Below are positions 35,833 through 45,636 of a stretch of 64,000 bases of DNA, piece after piece. Under the pieces are notes generated by a model that saw nothing but the letters and a program-made list of their open reading frames with translations, ran no database searches and was not told the origin of the DNA. The first letter of the stretch is position 1, and each line of letters starts with the position of its first letter. This DNA is from Sulfurimonas sp. (GTDB lineage Bacteria; Campylobacterota; Campylobacteria; Campylobacterales; Sulfurimonadaceae): NCBI RefSeq assembly GCF_029027405.1, contig NZ_CP093396.1, forward strand, positions 1 to 64,000, written 5' to 3'. The position numbers were made by a program, and so were the translations under genes.

Positions 35833-35867
35833 TTTTTAAATCGGATAAAATTCCTCCGATTTAAAAA
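35833..35867. terminator. Strong hairpin between rpsU and the small exported protein
   Basis: A perfect 13-bp stem (35833-35845 with 35855-35867) ends in an A/T run on both strands. A smaller AGAGTG/CACTCT hairpin follows (about 35871-35888). It may be a bidirectional terminator or a 5' leader structure of the gene at 35903. Confidence 0.5.
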
Positions 35868-35902
35868 TTTAGAGTGTGATGCACTCTTATCAAGGATAAA
35901 AT

Positions 35903-36046
35903 ATGACAAAAATAATTTTAGCAATAGCTTTAACAATAGCTGCCCTTCAGGCTGCAGATGTAGTAAAATATGATATTAGAGAGACAAAAAAACCTCAAAT
36001 TACTAAACCAAATCATCCAACTACTGAGCTCTATATAAATAAATAA
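35903..36046 (+). CDS. Small exported protein of 47 residues
   Basis: Begins MTKIILAIALTIAALQAADV, a convincing signal peptide cleaved near LQA, leaving a mature peptide of about 30 residues ending TELYINK. The start has AAGGA 8 nt upstream. The family is not recognised and the ORF is short, but the signal peptide, ribosome site and upstream FNR-type site support a real gene. Confidence 0.65.
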   Translation: MTKIILAIALTIAALQAADVVKYDIRETKKPQITKPNHPTTELYINK

Positions 36047-36115
36047 TATTTTTGCTCCTTTAATGTTTTTTGAGTATAATTATTCTTAAAAAACTAATGG
36101 GAAGAAAAATATATA

Positions 36116-37780
36116 ATGATAGCGCAAGACTCCATAGAAGCTCTAAAAGCACGACTTGATATAGTTGATGTAGTTGGTTCTTATGTGGAGCTAAAAAAAG
36201 CAGGTGCAAACTACAAAGCACCTTGCCCTTTTCACGATGAGAAATCCCCATCTTTTGTAGTAAGTCCTCAAAAACAAATATATCACTGTTTTGGTTGTGG
36301 TGCTGGTGGAGATAGCATCAAGTTTACTATGGAGTATGAAAAACTAAACTACCCAGAAGCTTTAGAAAAGTTAGCAGATACTTATAATTTTATACTTTCA
36401 TACACAGATAACAAACATAATAAACCTCGTTCTCAACTAATGGATAAATTAAACGAGTGGTATCAAAACTTACTAACATCAAAACAAACGGCACTAGCAT
36501 ATATAAAAGAGCGTGGCATCTATGAAGGAAGTGTAGAAAAGTTTGGAATCGGTTATGCTCCAGATACTTCCTCAACAATCAACTATATAACATCCGAGCA
36601 ATTTAGTATAAATGAAGCTGTTGAGATGGGAGTTGTTGGGTACAATGAAGATAACAGAACTTCTTATGCAAGGTTCATTGAGCGGGTTACTTTTCCTATA
36701 CATTCAGCGAATGGTTCAATTGTTGGTTTTGGCGGAAGAACTATAACAGGACATCAAGCAAAGTATGTGAACTCCCCACAAACATCTTTTTTTAATAAAT
36801 CTCGCCTCTTATATGCTTATCATCATGCCAAACAAACACTATATAAAACAAAAGAAATAATCGTTACAGAGGGTTATCTTGATGTTATTATGCTTCATCA
36901 AGCAGGTTTTACAAATGCAGTTGCAACTTTGGGAACAGCACTAACACAAGAGCATTTACCGCTTTTAAGAAAAGGAGAGCCAAGAATTGTTATGGCTTAC
37001 GATGGAGATAAAGCAGGTAGAACAGCCGCTCTTAAAGCATCTAGGCTATTGAGTGCTGGTGGATTTAGAGGAGGAGTAGTCATTTTTTCAGATGGCCTCG
37101 ACCCTGCTGATATGGTAAATAAAGGAGCTGTTGAAGAATTGTCAAATATGTTTAGAGAGGCAAAATCTTTTATAGAGTTTGTGCTAGAAGAGATTTTATC
37201 TTCATACAATCTTCGTGATCCAAAAGAAAAAGAAGATTGTATGCAAGATGGAGTATCTTTTTTAAAGACTCTTTCTCCTCTTCTACAAGAAGAGTATAAA
37301 ACTTTTTTGGCTTCTCGTTTGGGTGGATTGGGTGTTAGTCCTTCTTTAGTTAAGATTACGCAAACAGTTTCAAATCAAAATACCCCTTTAATTCAAAAAA
37401 ACACTCATAAAGATATGTGGGAACTAAGTTTAATAAAGACAGTTTTGGAGCATCCAGAATTAATTAACCAAATCTTAGATGCTCTTGATGCAACTCTTTT
37501 ACAGTTTCATTCACAAGAATTTTCTCTTGCCCTTTTGGGTAAAACAGATGAACCACAAATAATGGCAATTATGGTTGACGAACAGATAAAAGCATTAAAA
37601 GATGAAGAGGCTTTAAAAGCAGAACTCATTATATTTTTAACAAGACACTATGAGAGAGAATTGAAAAGAGTACCGCTACAAAATTCTATCCCTTTTGAGG
37701 AAAAAGCATTTTATATTCGAAAGATTCATAGAAAGATAATGAAGCTAAAACAAGGCGAATTAGTACCTTTTGAAGACTAA
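36116..37780 (+). CDS. dnaG: DNA primase
   Basis: A 554-residue DnaG. Zinc-binding domain: CPFHDEKSPSF then HCFGCGAGGDSIKF. The TOPRIM core follows with IVTEGYLDVIMLHQAG and VMAYDGDKAGRTAA (catalytic acids). A C-terminal helicase-binding region (about 420-554) comes last. It primes replication forks with DnaB. Preceded by an A/T-rich region with a TATAAT-like -10. Confidence 0.97.
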   Translation: MIAQDSIEALKARLDIVDVVGSYVELKKAGANYKAPCPFHDEKSPSFVVSPQKQIYHCFGCGAGGDSIKFTMEYEKLNYPEALEKLADTYNFILSYTDNKHNKPRSQLMDKLNEWYQNLLTSKQTALAYIKERGIYEGSVEKFGIGYAPDTSSTINYITSEQFSINEAVEMGVVGYNEDNRTSYARFIERVTFPIHSANGSIVGFGGRTITGHQAKYVNSPQTSFFNKSRLLYAYHHAKQTLYKTKEIIVTEGYLDVIMLHQAGFTNAVATLGTALTQEHLPLLRKGEPRIVMAYDGDKAGRTAALKASRLLSAGGFRGGVVIFSDGLDPADMVNKGAVEELSNMFREAKSFIEFVLEEILSSYNLRDPKEKEDCMQDGVSFLKTLSPLLQEEYKTFLASRLGGLGVSPSLVKITQTVSNQNTPLIQKNTHKDMWELSLIKTVLEHPELINQILDALDATLLQFHSQEFSLALLGKTDEPQIMAIMVDEQIKALKDEEALKAELIIFLTRHYERELKRVPLQNSIPFEEKAFYIRKIHRKIMKLKQGELVPFED

Positions 37781-37842
37781 GTTTTAATATTTTATAAATT
37801 TTTGATATACTGAGATTACATAAATAAAACAAGGAAGTACTC

Positions 37843-38253
37843 ATGGCTGGTATTCACTTTCAATTTGAAGATTTTAAACAACTTCTTCGCTTAAATATAG
37901 GTATTGCTGATAGACTTGATGAAAATAGAGCAGAAAGTTTTACTATCTTATATTGTGATTTATCTTCTCAAAAAGATGATAAAATAGAGGCGGCCTTAGA
38001 GAAAATACTTAGAGCTTCTGACACAATAGCTAATAAGGAAAAGGATTACTTTTTTGTTTTTCCCTATACTGATAAATATGGAGCAGAAATTGTAAAAAAA
38101 CTATTTGATAATTTTTTTGGTAGTTTTTTAAACTCTTTTCTTATAAGTTATCCCGCTAATGGAGAAAGTGCAGACGAATTAACGGCTGTTTTACAAAATA
38201 GTGTAAAACATTTTTGTAAAAAAGATTTAGACTACTTAGATTTACTAAAATAA
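37843..38253 (+). CDS. Conserved small protein, possible degenerate GGDEF-like fold
   Basis: A 136-residue protein with AAGG upstream. The pattern SFTILYCDLSS, then a helix, then KDYFFVFPYTD is reminiscent of the palm fold of GGDEF/nucleotidyl-cyclase domains, but the GGDEF motif and metal-binding acids are absent. Function unknown; it may be a small binding protein specific to Campylobacterota. Its end overlaps the convergent gene by 22 bp. Confidence 0.6.
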   Translation: MAGIHFQFEDFKQLLRLNIGIADRLDENRAESFTILYCDLSSQKDDKIEAALEKILRASDTIANKEKDYFFVFPYTDKYGAEIVKKLFDNFFGSFLNSFLISYPANGESADELTAVLQNSVKHFCKKDLDYLDLLK

Positions 38254-38483
38254 TCTTTAGAGTTTTTATAAAACTCTATTGCATCCGCGATTCTTTGTTC
38301 CTTATAAACTTTTTTATCACATACTAATCTACATTTTATTTTTTTATTTTGAGAAGCTTTTTTATTTTCAATACTTTGTTTTTTTTCAAACACACTAAGG
38401 TTAAACTTTTTTGCTTTTTTGGTTTCAAAAGGACTTGAAGCGAACATTAGCAAAGGAAAAAGTAGACAATACATTCTAATCAT
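38232..38483 (-). CDS. Small exported basic protein
   Basis: An 83-residue protein with a signal-peptide-like start (MYCLLFPLLMFASS), a Lys-rich middle and a CRLVCDKKVY Cys pair. It lies convergent to the preceding gene and divergent from the flagellar operon. Unrecognised; the signal peptide and the position between two real genes give moderate support. Confidence 0.5.
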   Translation of the reverse strand: MIRMYCLLFPLLMFASSPFETKKAKKFNLSVFEKKQSIENKKASQNKKIKCRLVCDKKVYKEQRIADAIEFYKNSKDYFSKSK

Positions 38484-38526
38484 ACTTATAGTATCGACAA
38501 GAGATAACTTTTATTAAATAAATTTT

Positions 38527-38544
38527 ATGGAATAATTAATGCTT
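38527..38544 (+). promoter_or_regulatory. Sigma-54 promoter of the fliK-flgD-flgE operon
   Basis: The GG (38529-38530), N10, GC (38541-38542) arrangement in ATGGAATAATTAATGCTT gives the -24/-12 spacing of RpoN promoters, about 50 bp before fliK. RpoN control of hook genes is established in Campylobacter and Helicobacter. Confidence 0.7.
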
Positions 38545-38590
38545 GAATATATTAAAATCCCCATTTTAAAGGGTTGAAAAGGAGTAAAAG

Positions 38591-40099
38591 ATGATTTCAT
38601 TAGAAACAAAAGCTGATGTGACTCCATCTTTACCTTTAAGTTTATCTACTCCAGATGAAGAGTCAACGCTCTCTTTCTCGGAGCTGCTTAGAGGAGCCGG
38701 TAAGAAAGATGATAAAGTTATTCAGAATGGTATTTTAGTCTTATCTCTTGGCGTAGATGAAAAAGATATACAAACTACTTTAAAATCAAATAAAAAACAA
38801 GACACACTCCTTTCTTTATTAAAAAATGATGAAGCAGTAAATGCAGAGACTAAAGAAACTTTAGAATTAAATCCAAAGTTAATGCAAAACTTGAGTTCAA
38901 AAGAATTAAAAATTTTAGTAGCAGATGCTAAACAATATCTCAAGTCTAAAATTATGAATAGTGATGGTTATAAAAAACTAGATTTAGAAAGATTTCCTAA
39001 AACGCTAAAAGGGCTAGCATCATTAGCTAAGAAAGTTGGTATTGATATCTCTAAAATAAGTATACAAGAGGTAAGAGAAACAAACTTAAAAACAAATGAA
39101 ATAAAAGTAAAAAACACAGATGCTAAAGAGTTAAAAACAACGGAGACTAAAGAACAACATCTTGTAAATAATAAAAGTACAAAAGTACAAAAAACACAAA
39201 TAATACAAAGTCCAACAACTCAAGAAAATACTCATAAAACAACAAAAACAGTGAAAGAGGTTGGCACACTAAAGACTCATGAAGACAGCACCCAAGAAGA
39301 TAAAAAAACAGTTGTTAGTAAAAATATTGCAGAAGTAAAACCAACTCTACTTTTCAAAGCACAAAATATTAAAGAGTATACAACAGAGCAAATAGTTCAG
39401 GCAAAACAGTTTAAAATAGAAGTAAAAACACCAAAAGAAAAAGCAGATGATACTCTTAAGCTACTGCTCCGTGGTGAAAAAGTGACTCATAGTTCTTTAA
39501 CAGCGGATTTTTCCGTAGCAACAGCTAAAGTAATAGCTCCAAAAATAACAAGTGATATATCAAAATCATTAGAAGTTTTACTTCATGGTGAAAAAAATGA
39601 ATCATCTCAAACAAATGTAAAAACAGATTCTATCTCAACACATAAAACAGATAGTTTTGAAGTGAAGTTAAACGAAGCTAAACAGATGATTAAGTATATT
39701 TCACAAGATGTAAAAACAGCATTGCAGGAGTATAAGTCACCATTTACTAGAATTAAAGTTCAATTAAATCCTCAGAAACTTGGAGAGGTTGATTTAACTA
39801 TTGTTCAAAGAGGTAAAAATTTACATGTAAATATTAGCTCAAACAATACAGCAATAAATACTCTTGCAATGAATGCAAGTGAGTTAAAAACCCAACTAAG
39901 TAACAGTGGAATAAATAATGCTACATTAAACTTTAATAACTCTTCACAAAACAGTGAACAACAATCTTCACAGCAACAAAACCGCCAAAATGAGCGAAAA
40001 GCTGAAGAAGAATATGCGATTCACGGGCAATTTGATAAGGAAGAGACAAATGAAGAGATTTTAAGCTCTTTAGAAATTGTAGTTCCTAACTACGCATAA
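38591..40099 (+). CDS. fliK: Flagellar hook-length control protein FliK
   Basis: A 502-residue secreted molecular ruler. The N-terminal 370 residues are low-complexity, rich in Lys, Thr and Glu. The C-terminal hook domain (about 375-470) has the conserved RIKVQLNPQKLGEVDLTIV segment, which switches export from hook to filament subunits. It heads the operon with flgD 10 bp downstream and has a sigma-54-type promoter. Confidence 0.9.
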   Translation: MISLETKADVTPSLPLSLSTPDEESTLSFSELLRGAGKKDDKVIQNGILVLSLGVDEKDIQTTLKSNKKQDTLLSLLKNDEAVNAETKETLELNPKLMQNLSSKELKILVADAKQYLKSKIMNSDGYKKLDLERFPKTLKGLASLAKKVGIDISKISIQEVRETNLKTNEIKVKNTDAKELKTTETKEQHLVNNKSTKVQKTQIIQSPTTQENTHKTTKTVKEVGTLKTHEDSTQEDKKTVVSKNIAEVKPTLLFKAQNIKEYTTEQIVQAKQFKIEVKTPKEKADDTLKLLLRGEKVTHSSLTADFSVATAKVIAPKITSDISKSLEVLLHGEKNESSQTNVKTDSISTHKTDSFEVKLNEAKQMIKYISQDVKTALQEYKSPFTRIKVQLNPQKLGEVDLTIVQRGKNLHVNISSNNTAINTLAMNASELKTQLSNSGINNATLNFNNSSQNSEQQSSQQQNRQNERKAEEEYAIHGQFDKEETNEEILSSLEIVVPNYA

Positions 40100-40109
40100 A
40101 GGATATGAA

Positions 40110-40805
40110 ATGGCAATTAATGCAGTAGGTCAAGACCTAGCGACATATGGTAGGGTACAGACGAAAAAAGATACCGAAAATAAAGGTATTTTAGGCAAAG
40201 ATGATTTTATGAAACTTCTTTTAGTGCAGCTTCAGCATCAGGACCCGACAGAGCCTATGGATAGTCAAACTATTTTAACTCAGACTTCTCAGCTAGCAAC
40301 CTTGGAAGCTTCGGGAAATACCAATAAAGCTTTAACAAACTTAGCTACTTCTTTAAAGGCATCCCAAAATTTTTCATCAGTTGCAGCAATTGGTAAAACG
40401 GCAGATTTAGGAAGCAATGCTATCGGATATAAGAAAATGTCTACAAGTACATTTGAAGTTTATTTCCCACAAGAGATAAAAGTTGGTACTGTAGAAATTC
40501 TAGATAATAAAGGTAAAATAATTGCTACTATGCCTATTGACATGAAGGATAAAGATGGTAAAGCCTTAGATAAAAAGGCTTCTGGTGTGTATAAGTTTGA
40601 TTGGGATGGTAAACTTACAGGCGGGGCTACTGCTGAAAGTGGAATATATTATGTGACTGTTAGTTATAAGAATCCAAAGGGAGAAGCTCAAACTACTAGA
40701 CTTGGAACTTATCCGATAACAGCCGTAAGGTTTGAAGATGGTAATGTACAAGTTAAACTAGGTTCAAACTATGTTCCATTAAATAAGGTAAAAGAAATTT
40801 ATTAA
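40110..40805 (+). CDS. flgD: Flagellar hook assembly scaffold FlgD
   Basis: A 231-residue hook cap protein. The N-terminal FlgD signature LLLVQLQHQDPTEPMD is followed by SQTILTQTSQLATLE. The C-terminal half is the FlgD Tudor/Ig-like region with DKASGVYKFDWDGK-type strands. Cotranscribed with fliK and flgE. Confidence 0.95.
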   Translation: MAINAVGQDLATYGRVQTKKDTENKGILGKDDFMKLLLVQLQHQDPTEPMDSQTILTQTSQLATLEASGNTNKALTNLATSLKASQNFSSVAAIGKTADLGSNAIGYKKMSTSTFEVYFPQEIKVGTVEILDNKGKIIATMPIDMKDKDGKALDKKASGVYKFDWDGKLTGGATAESGIYYVTVSYKNPKGEAQTTRLGTYPITAVRFEDGNVQVKLGSNYVPLNKVKEIY

Positions 40806-40822
40806 ATGTAAAGGAGTTCGTT

Positions 40823-42082
40823 ATGATGACTCAAGCTTTTTATTCAGGTATATCTGGTTTAAAATCAAATCAAACAGGTATAGATATTGTATCAAATAAT
40901 ATAGCAAATATTTCAACTGTTGGTTTTCGTGGCTACAATGTGGAGTTCTCTTCAATATTTGAAAAATCCATAAACACTGTTGTAAACTCTTCAACTTATT
41001 CCTCAGTTGGGGTTGGGGTTAAAGTTACCGCATCAACAATGAATAGAGATATTGGTGTGATTCAACTAGCAGAAAGTAGTACAAATTTAGCAATAATTGG
41101 TAATGGCTGGTTCGGAGTTAAAGGTGGAGCAGAAACACAATATACTAGAGCAGGTAATTTTACTTTTGATAGAGATAATGATTTGGTAACGCCTGATGGG
41201 TATTATGTTCTTGGAACAAAGGGGGGAAATATTAGTGATGATAATGTCTTAACCACTGTTTTAGTAGGAGTTCCTTTGGGAAATGTAGATACTCAAGAAA
41301 AACTTCGTTTTCCAAAAAATTTAACATACCCGTCAAAAGCAACAACAACGGCAAAATTTATGGGAAATATTGGCAATGAAGCAGAAGTAAGAACTATTGG
41401 GGCTAGTGTAATTGATCCACAAAATAATAAAAATCATTTAAGATTAGAGTTTACAAAAAAAGCTGTACAGACACCCCCAGGAAGTCAATGGGATGTAAAA
41501 GCTACAACACAAACGCTAGATGGGACAACAATTTATGATACAAAAACAGGTGTTGCAAATTTTGACTCAAAGGGTGCTTTGATAAATACTACTTTGACAA
41601 ATATTGATAATAATGGAGCAAGTGTTGCTATTAATTTAGGTAGTGACTTTGATGGTGTAAAAGCAATTGCAAACTTGTCAATTAGTGCTTCTTCTACATC
41701 AGATGGAACACAAGGCGGTGATTTAAGAGGTTATAGTGTAAATAAAAATGGAGAGGTTATTGCAACTTTTACAAATGGCTTGCAAAGTAGTGTTGGTAGA
41801 ATTGCTGTTTATCACTTTAGAAATGAGCAAGGACTTGAACGCGCAGGTGGAGTAAGATTTACTGAAGGAAGCAATAGTGGAGAGCCAATCTTTTATAAAG
41901 ATGCAAATGGTCAAAATATTATAGGCACTGATCTAGCAAATTTCAATCTGGAAGGCTCAAATGTTACCATGACTCGTGCACTTACTGAGCTTATTATTCT
42001 TCAGCGTTCTTATGATGCAAACTCAAAATCAATCACAACGGCTGATCAAATGATGCAAAAAGCCTTACAGATGGATGCATAA
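40823..42082 (+). CDS. flgE: Flagellar hook protein FlgE, shorter paralogue
   Basis: A 419-residue rod/hook-family protein. The N-terminal SGLKSNQTGIDIVSNNIANI and the C-terminal LTELIILQRSYDANSKSI are the helical D0/D1 elements. The central region is compact. It follows flgD by 17 bp with an AAGGAG site. The larger FlgE just downstream is the likelier main hook subunit. Confidence 0.92.
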   Translation: MMTQAFYSGISGLKSNQTGIDIVSNNIANISTVGFRGYNVEFSSIFEKSINTVVNSSTYSSVGVGVKVTASTMNRDIGVIQLAESSTNLAIIGNGWFGVKGGAETQYTRAGNFTFDRDNDLVTPDGYYVLGTKGGNISDDNVLTTVLVGVPLGNVDTQEKLRFPKNLTYPSKATTTAKFMGNIGNEAEVRTIGASVIDPQNNKNHLRLEFTKKAVQTPPGSQWDVKATTQTLDGTTIYDTKTGVANFDSKGALINTTLTNIDNNGASVAINLGSDFDGVKAIANLSISASSTSDGTQGGDLRGYSVNKNGEVIATFTNGLQSSVGRIAVYHFRNEQGLERAGGVRFTEGSNSGEPIFYKDANGQNIIGTDLANFNLEGSNVTMTRALTELIILQRSYDANSKSITTADQMMQKALQMDA

Positions 42083-42085
42083 AAG

Positions 42086-42103
42086 TTGGAACACTAAATG
42101 CTG
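42086..42103 (+). promoter_or_regulatory. Sigma-54 promoter before the large flgE
   Basis: TTGGAAC then ATGCT with GG (42088-42089) and GC (42100-42101) exactly 10 bp apart, about 55 bp before the start at 42156. It fits an RpoN promoter that transcribes the second hook gene separately. Confidence 0.7.
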
Positions 42104-42155
42104 TACATCCTTTACTAATAGCTATCATTATAAGATAGTAAATAAAGGATAGAAG

Positions 42156-44285
42156 ATGCTTAAATCATTATTTTCTGGTGTGTCCGGGCTACAATCGCAC
42201 CAAGTTGCAATGGATGTAGAAGCAAATAATATTGCTAATGTAAACACAGTAGGTTTTAAATACTCTCGTGCAAATTTTTCAGATCTCCTTGCTCAAACAA
42301 AGGCTATTGCAACGGCTCCACAGGGAGAGTTAGGTGGTAAAAATCCTGTTCAAGTTGGACTTGGTTCTACCGTTTCTTCAATGACTCGTATTTTTTCACA
42401 AGGTTCAGTTCAAAATTCTGATAAAAATACAGATGTTGCAATTCAAGGAGATGGTTTTTATATTGTTTCTCCAGATGGTGGAAATACTTATAAATACACT
42501 CGTGCAGGTGACTTCAAATTTGATGCAAAAGGAAACTTTGTGGATAATAATGGATTTATCGTTCAAGGTTGGTTGCGTGATTCTATAACTGGTAAAGTTG
42601 ACGCAACTGCACCAATTACAAATATTAATATTCCTCCAGGATTAACAACCCCAGCAAGCGCAACAAAACAGGTTGTTTTAAAAGCAAATTTAAATTCTGG
42701 TCCAACTGTTGATAGTTTTTCTCCAGCCTATCAAATAAATTCAGGAAGCACAAATATTCAACCAGCGGCTGTTGACGCAAACGGAAATGCAATTTCTGCA
42801 GGAAATATAGGTGTAATGTTTAATGAAGTAGGAGAAGCTTTTGCAATTCAAGAAAATCAGGGTGTTTGGGCTTCATTCTTAAGTTCTAAATTGACAGCAG
42901 GAACAGTTGTAGCTAATACAGCTTTAGATGTAACTTTTAATGTAGACCCAGAACTTGGGATCCCTGGTAATGCTGTACAAGTTACAGCAGTTGCAGGGGC
43001 AACTGTAGCAGAGACAGCAAATAATTATGTAAATGCAATTAATGCAAAAAGTTCAATAACTGGCATTGCAGCTTCAGTAGACGCTGCTAATGAAATAACA
43101 TTTATTAATACAAATGGCTCAAATACAGCTTCTCATAATATAAATTTTGTTGTTGCTTCTGGGTCAGGGTTGGCATCAGGCACCAATGTTACTGCGCATA
43201 GATATCAGTATAATAAATCTTCGGCTGCTAATATTGCCGGCGGAGATAAAACTTTTACATCTATGGCAGATTTGAGAAAATGGATGGAAGATGAAGCTAG
43301 GAATCAAGGTTTTATTAGTGGTGGTACCTTAACCAATGGTATTACGGTTGAAGTTAATGACGCTGGAAAATTTGTTGTTAAAAATCCAAATAATGGTGTT
43401 GATGATTTTGATATAAATCTTAAAATTACAGCATATACAGATAAAACAATAGGCGCAGTTATAACAAATAATACTAAATTTACGAAAAATATGGAAGCTT
43501 TAAGTACTGTTCTTCCTCAAGCTAGTGGTGGTCAAGCAAGTTCAGGGAGTTTCAATGCGGCAACACACTCAAGTTCAATTGATGTTTTTGATTCACTTGG
43601 TTCTAAACATACACTTAGAGTGGTGTTTAGAAAAACACAACTTGATATTTCAACTGGTAGTACATGGGATATGCAAGTAAGTGTTCCTTCTCCAGCAACA
43701 ATTGACACAACCCCACCATTTAATGAAAAAACAGGTTCTATTCGTTTTAACAATGATGGCTCTCTATCTACTTATAATCCACCAAACATCTCTTTTTCTG
43801 GGAATAATGGTTCGGCACCAAATCAGCAAGTAAATTTGATTTTTGGTTCTGGAAGCTCTTTTAATGGAATGACAAGTTTTGACTCAAAGTCATCAACTTC
43901 TAAAATTGCTCAAGATGGATATACTGGTGGTGATTTAGTTGGAATACGAATTGATCAAAGTGGTACTTTAGTTGGTTCTTTTTCAAATGGTCGTTCTTTT
44001 GCTCTTGCACAAATTGGTATGGCAAAGTTTACTAACAATGAAGGATTATCTACAGAAGGTGGAAATATCTTTATTCAAACTGCCAATTCAGGAGACCCTA
44101 TTATCGGGACAGCTGCATCGGGAGGTCGTGGTTTTATTCAGGCAGCAGCTCTTGAAGCTTCAAATGTTGACCTTTCACGAGCATTAACTCAGCTAATTAT
44201 TATTCAAAGAGGTTTTCAGGCAAATGGTAAAACAATTACTACATCTGATCAACTTCTTCAGACATTGATTGGATTGAAAAACTAG
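42156..44285 (+). CDS. flgE: Flagellar hook protein FlgE, large paralogue
   Basis: A 709-residue hook protein with the standard D0/D1 ends: SGVSGLQSHQVAMDVEANNI at the start and LTQLIIIQRGFQANGKTI at the end. A large central D2-D4 insertion (about 150-560) is rich in Thr, Ala and Asn. Length matches the long hook proteins of Helicobacter and Campylobacter. It has its own sigma-54-type promoter and is followed by strong terminators. Confidence 0.93.
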   Translation: MLKSLFSGVSGLQSHQVAMDVEANNIANVNTVGFKYSRANFSDLLAQTKAIATAPQGELGGKNPVQVGLGSTVSSMTRIFSQGSVQNSDKNTDVAIQGDGFYIVSPDGGNTYKYTRAGDFKFDAKGNFVDNNGFIVQGWLRDSITGKVDATAPITNINIPPGLTTPASATKQVVLKANLNSGPTVDSFSPAYQINSGSTNIQPAAVDANGNAISAGNIGVMFNEVGEAFAIQENQGVWASFLSSKLTAGTVVANTALDVTFNVDPELGIPGNAVQVTAVAGATVAETANNYVNAINAKSSITGIAASVDAANEITFINTNGSNTASHNINFVVASGSGLASGTNVTAHRYQYNKSSAANIAGGDKTFTSMADLRKWMEDEARNQGFISGGTLTNGITVEVNDAGKFVVKNPNNGVDDFDINLKITAYTDKTIGAVITNNTKFTKNMEALSTVLPQASGGQASSGSFNAATHSSSIDVFDSLGSKHTLRVVFRKTQLDISTGSTWDMQVSVPSPATIDTTPPFNEKTGSIRFNNDGSLSTYNPPNISFSGNNGSAPNQQVNLIFGSGSSFNGMTSFDSKSSTSKIAQDGYTGGDLVGIRIDQSGTLVGSFSNGRSFALAQIGMAKFTNNEGLSTEGGNIFIQTANSGDPIIGTAASGGRGFIQAAALEASNVDLSRALTQLIIIQRGFQANGKTITTSDQLLQTLIGLKN

Positions 44286-44298
44286 TTTCAATCCGTCC

Positions 44299-44323
44299 GC
44301 TAAAGGAAGTAAATTCCTTTAGC
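44299..44323. terminator. Hairpin after the large flgE
   Basis: A perfect 10-bp stem (44299-44308 with 44314-44323) begins 14 bp past the flgE stop codon. Confidence 0.6.
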
Positions 44324-44351
44324 TTCGCTTGGACTGCTGTGGTCACTAAAG

Positions 44352-44385
44352 CTAAGCTCTTTCGAGCTAGATTTTTTTCTTTTTA
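44352..44385 (+). terminator. Rho-independent terminator before purT
   Basis: The stem CTA(A)GCTC/GAGCTAG with a TTTC loop is followed directly by a T-rich tract. It is a canonical intrinsic terminator ending the flagellar transcript. Confidence 0.75.
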
Positions 44386-44435
44386 AACTCATTACGATAT
44401 AATTCATGTAATATTTTACATTAGGAATTATTCAC

Positions 44436-45599
44436 ATGCAATTCTCTGCTCCCCTTAAATCAAACTCAAAAAAAGTAATGTTACTAGGTTCTGGCGAACT
44501 TGGAAAAGAAGTAGCTATTGAAGCTCAAAGATTAGGTCTTGAAGTTGTAGCAGTTGATAGATATCAAAATGCTCCAGCTCATCATGTAGCACATCGTTCA
44601 TATGTTGTAAACATGCAAGATAAAGATGCTCTTTTAGAAATTATATATCGTGAAAAACCAGATTTTATATTACCTGAAATAGAAGCTCTGTCTATTGATG
44701 CCCTTTTCGCAGCAGAGGATAAAGGTTACAATATTATACCAAATGCATCTGCAGTTAGCAAAACTATGAATAGAAAAAATATTCGTACATTTGCGGCAGA
44801 AGTTTTAAATCTCAAAACAGGTCCTTATGAATTTGTATCAACTGAGGAAGGACTTAGAGAAGCATCTAAACGAATGGGTTACCCTTGTGTAATCAAGCCT
44901 GTTATGAGTTCTTCAGGGCATGGACAAAGCGTACTTAAATGTGAAGAAGATATAGGTAAATCTTGGGAGATAGCAAAAGAAGCAAGAGGCGATGCAAGTG
45001 AGTTAATAGTTGAAGCTTTTGTTGATTTTGATTATGAAATAACTTTGCTAACTGTTAGAAATGGAGAAGAAACAGTTTTTTGTGAGCCAATAGGACATGA
45101 GCAAAAAGATGGAGACTATGTTTTTTCATGGCAACCAATGCAAATGAGTGAAGTTGCAAAACAACGCGCACAGGAGATGGCAAAAACTATTACAGACGGG
45201 CTTGGTGGTCGAGGTCTTTTTGGAGTAGAGCTTTTTATAAAAGGTGATGAAGTATATTTTAGTGAAGTTAGTCCTCGTCCACATGATACGGGAATGGTTA
45301 CTTTAATAACTCAGTCCCAAAGTGAGTTTGCATTACATATAAGAGCCGTTCTAGGACTTCCATTAGGTTTTACATTTTATGGAGAGGGTGCATCTGCTGC
45401 TTTTAAAACAAGCAAGCATAATTACGCTCCTGTTGTGGATGTGGATGAAAGTCTCTTTAGCGATAACTCTTTTGTAAGAATTTTCTCAAAACCAGAGGCA
45501 CATGAAGGCAGAAGACTTGCAGTTGCTCTTGTATTTGATGAAGCTCAGAGTGCATTAGAGAAATCTCGTGAACTTATCCAAAAGATAAGTGATTCTTAA
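44436..45599 (+). CDS. purT: Formate-dependent phosphoribosylglycinamide formyltransferase PurT
   Basis: A 387-residue ATP-grasp enzyme that formylates GAR with formate and ATP in purine synthesis. The N-terminal [19 protein letters not shown], the ATP-grasp segment [17 protein letters not shown] and the catalytic [18 protein letters not shown] are all present. AGGAA lies upstream of the ATG. Confidence 0.97.
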   Translation: MQFSAPLKSNSKKVMLLGSGELGKEVAIEAQRLGLEVVAVDRYQNAPAHHVAHRSYVVNMQDKDALLEIIYREKPDFILPEIEALSIDALFAAEDKGYNIIPNASAVSKTMNRKNIRTFAAEVLNLKTGPYEFVSTEEGLREASKRMGYPCVIKPVMSSSGHGQSVLKCEEDIGKSWEIAKEARGDASELIVEAFVDFDYEITLLTVRNGEETVFCEPIGHEQKDGDYVFSWQPMQMSEVAKQRAQEMAKTITDGLGGRGLFGVELFIKGDEVYFSEVSPRPHDTGMVTLITQSQSEFALHIRAVLGLPLGFTFYGEGASAAFKTSKHNYAPVVDVDESLFSDNSFVRIFSKPEAHEGRRLAVALVFDEAQSALEKSRELIQKISDS

Positions 45600-45636
45600 A
45601 TGATAAAAACTAAAGTTCAATGCAGGAAGGCACTAA

